A stretch of DNA of 64,000 nucleotides, from positions 62,001 to 126,000 of the forward strand of contig JBJLEZ010000010.1 in assembly GCA_045565695.1 (NCBI GenBank), written 5' to 3'. The notes beneath the pieces were generated by a model that saw nothing but the letters and a program-made list of their open reading frames with translations, made no database searches and was not told the DNA's origin. A program made the position numbers and the translations under genes. The DNA comes from GCA-2690565 sp002457235. GTDB lineage: Bacteria > Verrucomicrobiota > Verrucomicrobiia > Opitutales > Coraliomargaritaceae. Of this stretch, positions 62,986 through 64,000 are shown in pieces. Positions within the stretch are counted from its first letter, which is position 1; the number at the start of each line of letters is the position of its first letter.

Positions 62986-62999
62986 AAGAGTTAACTCTT
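62986..62999. repeat. 14-bp perfect palindrome upstream of tRNA-Pro
   Basis: AAGAGTTAACTCTT reads the same on both strands. It lies between the partial secreted-protein gene and tRNA-Pro, beside a second inverted repeat ATTAATTA ... TAATTAAT (62961-62983). It may be part of a terminator for the upstream gene or an operator. Confidence 0.4.
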
Positions 63000-63044
63000 G
63001 AGTAATTTTGTTTTGGGTCAAGTCCTAAGCAATGGTTAGACATC

Positions 63045-64000
63045 TTAGTCGCTGAGTTTGAAGCGATAGAATTGTGTGTCATTGCTTGTGGGGACTTGTA
63101 GAGTGGCGGTATCACCGGTCTCTGTCCAAGATTGTAAATCATCGCTGCCTTCTAGATTAAGTGTGATGGTGGCTTGATTGTTGATGACTTGAATTACTGT
63201 GGAACCAGCTCTTAAATCTGCAATGCTTTGAACGATTGCGTTATATAAAAGGGTATGATCAACATTGGGGTCGAGTTCATAATCAACGAGTGCTTTGTCG
63301 CTCAAGCCATCATTGGAAGTGTCGTCATTGTTTGGATCACTTTGGTGGGTATTAATTTCAGCACTGTCGGTTAGGCCGTCATCATCGCTATCAGTGTCAT
63401 TGGGGTCTGTATTATGGGTATTGATTTCATCACTATCGTAAAGTCCGTCATCATCGCTGTCACTGTCGCTTGGATCTGTACCATGAGTATTGACTTCATT
63501 GCCATCGGTTAAGCCGTCATCATCACTATCAGTGTCGAATGGATCTGAGCTGTAGGTATTGACCTCATCACCATCGTTGAGACCATCATCATCGCTATCT
63601 GCATCAAGAGGGTCGGTGCTATAGGTATTGACTTCTTCGCTATCAGAAAGGCCATCGCCATCGCTGTCAGAAAGGGTGGGGTTCGTGCCTAAATTAAATT
63701 CAGTTTGGTTGTCTAGGCCGTCTAAATCGGGATCGGCGGTACTATCTGCATCTGCCCCGTAGAGACTTTGGTCAATGGCCCAACCCGCATAGGTGGAGGT
63801 ATCCGGTATGTTGTTTAAAATGGTTTGTCGGTATTGGGAGATACGAACGAAGTAATTGGCATCTTGGCTTCCACTGAATTGTGCAAAGGTGGAACTGCCA
63901 AAAGTGGAGACTGCAGTGGTGATACCGGCTAGTTGCCAGGTGCCTGAATTAGACACAAAAAGTCCTGATCCTGAATCATAGTAGGCGAAAGCAACTTCGT
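63045..64000 (-). CDS. Secreted calcium-binding protein with thrombospondin-3-type repeats, 5' partial
   Basis: The frame stays open to the window edge (EVAFAYYDSGSGLF precedes a GTG at 63956), so the gene begins outside. After WAIDQSLYGADADSTADPDLDGLDNQTEF come seven acidic repeats of the DxDxDGLxDxxE type; the middle four are 23-residue units (DSDDDGLTDGNEVNTHGTDP). Such loops bind calcium and act as stiff spacers in exported proteins. The protein ends with the module SDDLQSWTETGDTATLQV ... TQFYRFKLSD seen on other secreted proteins in the window. Its N-terminal function cannot be read here. Confidence 0.85.
   Translation of the reverse strand, partial: EVAFAYYDSGSGLFVSNSGTWQLAGITTAVSTFGSSTFAQFSGSQDANYFVRISQYRQTILNNIPDTSTYAGWAIDQSLYGADADSTADPDLDGLDNQTEFNLGTNPTLSDSDGDGLSDSEEVNTYSTDPLDADSDDDGLNDGDEVNTYSSDPFDTDSDDDGLTDGNEVNTHGTDPSDSDSDDDGLYDSDEINTHNTDPNDTDSDDDGLTDSAEINTHQSDPNNDDTSNDGLSDKALVDYELDPNVDHTLLYNAIVQSIADLRAGSTVIQVINNQATITLNLEGSDDLQSWTETGDTATLQVPTSNDTQFYRFKLSD
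63300..63670 (-). repeat. Tandem 69-bp coding repeats
   Basis: Four consecutive units of 69 bases, flanked by more diverged ones, encode the DxDSDDDGL repeats. Similarity at DNA level suggests recent duplication and possible length variation between strains. Confidence 0.75.

Noticed and set aside
63300..63670. Regularly spaced repeats that resemble a CRISPR array
   Set aside because: The repeats are in frame, encode DxDxDG calcium-binding units and have no unique spacers.

Overview
The window looks like a chromosomal segment of an AT-rich marine member of the Verrucomicrobiota (Opitutales/Puniceicoccales-like). This is judged from the PEP-CTERM tail on one secreted protein, the sulfatase-rich gene content, the TonB receptor without a SusD partner, and the large secreted proteins carrying 'D-x-N-x-D-G-x-x-N-x-x-E' spacers and a recurrent C-terminal module. 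No transposase, integrase, phage gene or CRISPR array was seen.

Layout. Positions 1-6164 are ordinary core genes: a GspF/PilC fragment, an M48 protease, an EEP-family nuclease, an MBL hydrolase, accA, a TPR protein and a zinc-ribbon coiled coil. tRNA-Lys and tRNA-Arg follow at 6.2-6.4 kb. From 6.5 to 62.7 kb lies one dense polysaccharide-utilisation region, then tRNA-Pro and the start of another secreted calcium-binding repeat protein. The accessory region holds nine sulfatases, one formylglycine-generating enzyme (FGE), two GH2 enzymes, one GH16, one GH42, one clan-A (GH39-like) glycosidase, two parallel beta-helix proteins, two esterases, a GPH-type sugar/cation symporter, a TonB-dependent receptor, an AraC regulator and sugar-catabolic enzymes.

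How the parts fit. The eight-gene run at 49.5-61.8 kb includes an aldehyde dehydrogenase, an enolase-superfamily cycloisomerase, a KDPG/KDPGal-type aldolase and a PfkB-type 2-keto-3-deoxy-sugar kinase, side by side. That is exactly the four-step route known for 3,6-anhydro-D-galactose. With galactokinase, the beta-galactosidases, GH16 and the many sulfatases, the simplest reading is a locus for a sulfated, anhydro-galactose-containing red-algal galactan of the carrageenan/furcellaran type; agar or porphyran is less likely because the extra dehydrogenases of the L-anhydrogalactose route are absent. The FGE in the GH16 operon would activate all nine sulfatases in the cytoplasm before export.

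The most interesting points are: (i) a sulfatase + GH2 pair that occurs twice, once with signal peptides and once without and next to the symporter, suggesting the same chemistry in two compartments; (ii) an FGE that carries a sulfatase-like CSPSR motif at its own N-terminus; (iii) a sulfatase with CSTSR in place of CxPxR; (iv) a 1326-residue secreted protein built of three copies of an undescribed module that recurs in a separate PEP-CTERM protein; (v) unassigned proteins inside the catabolic operons (two beta-helix proteins, a clan-A glycosidase, a 273-residue orphan). All substrate assignments are inferred from family membership and context; none was tested.
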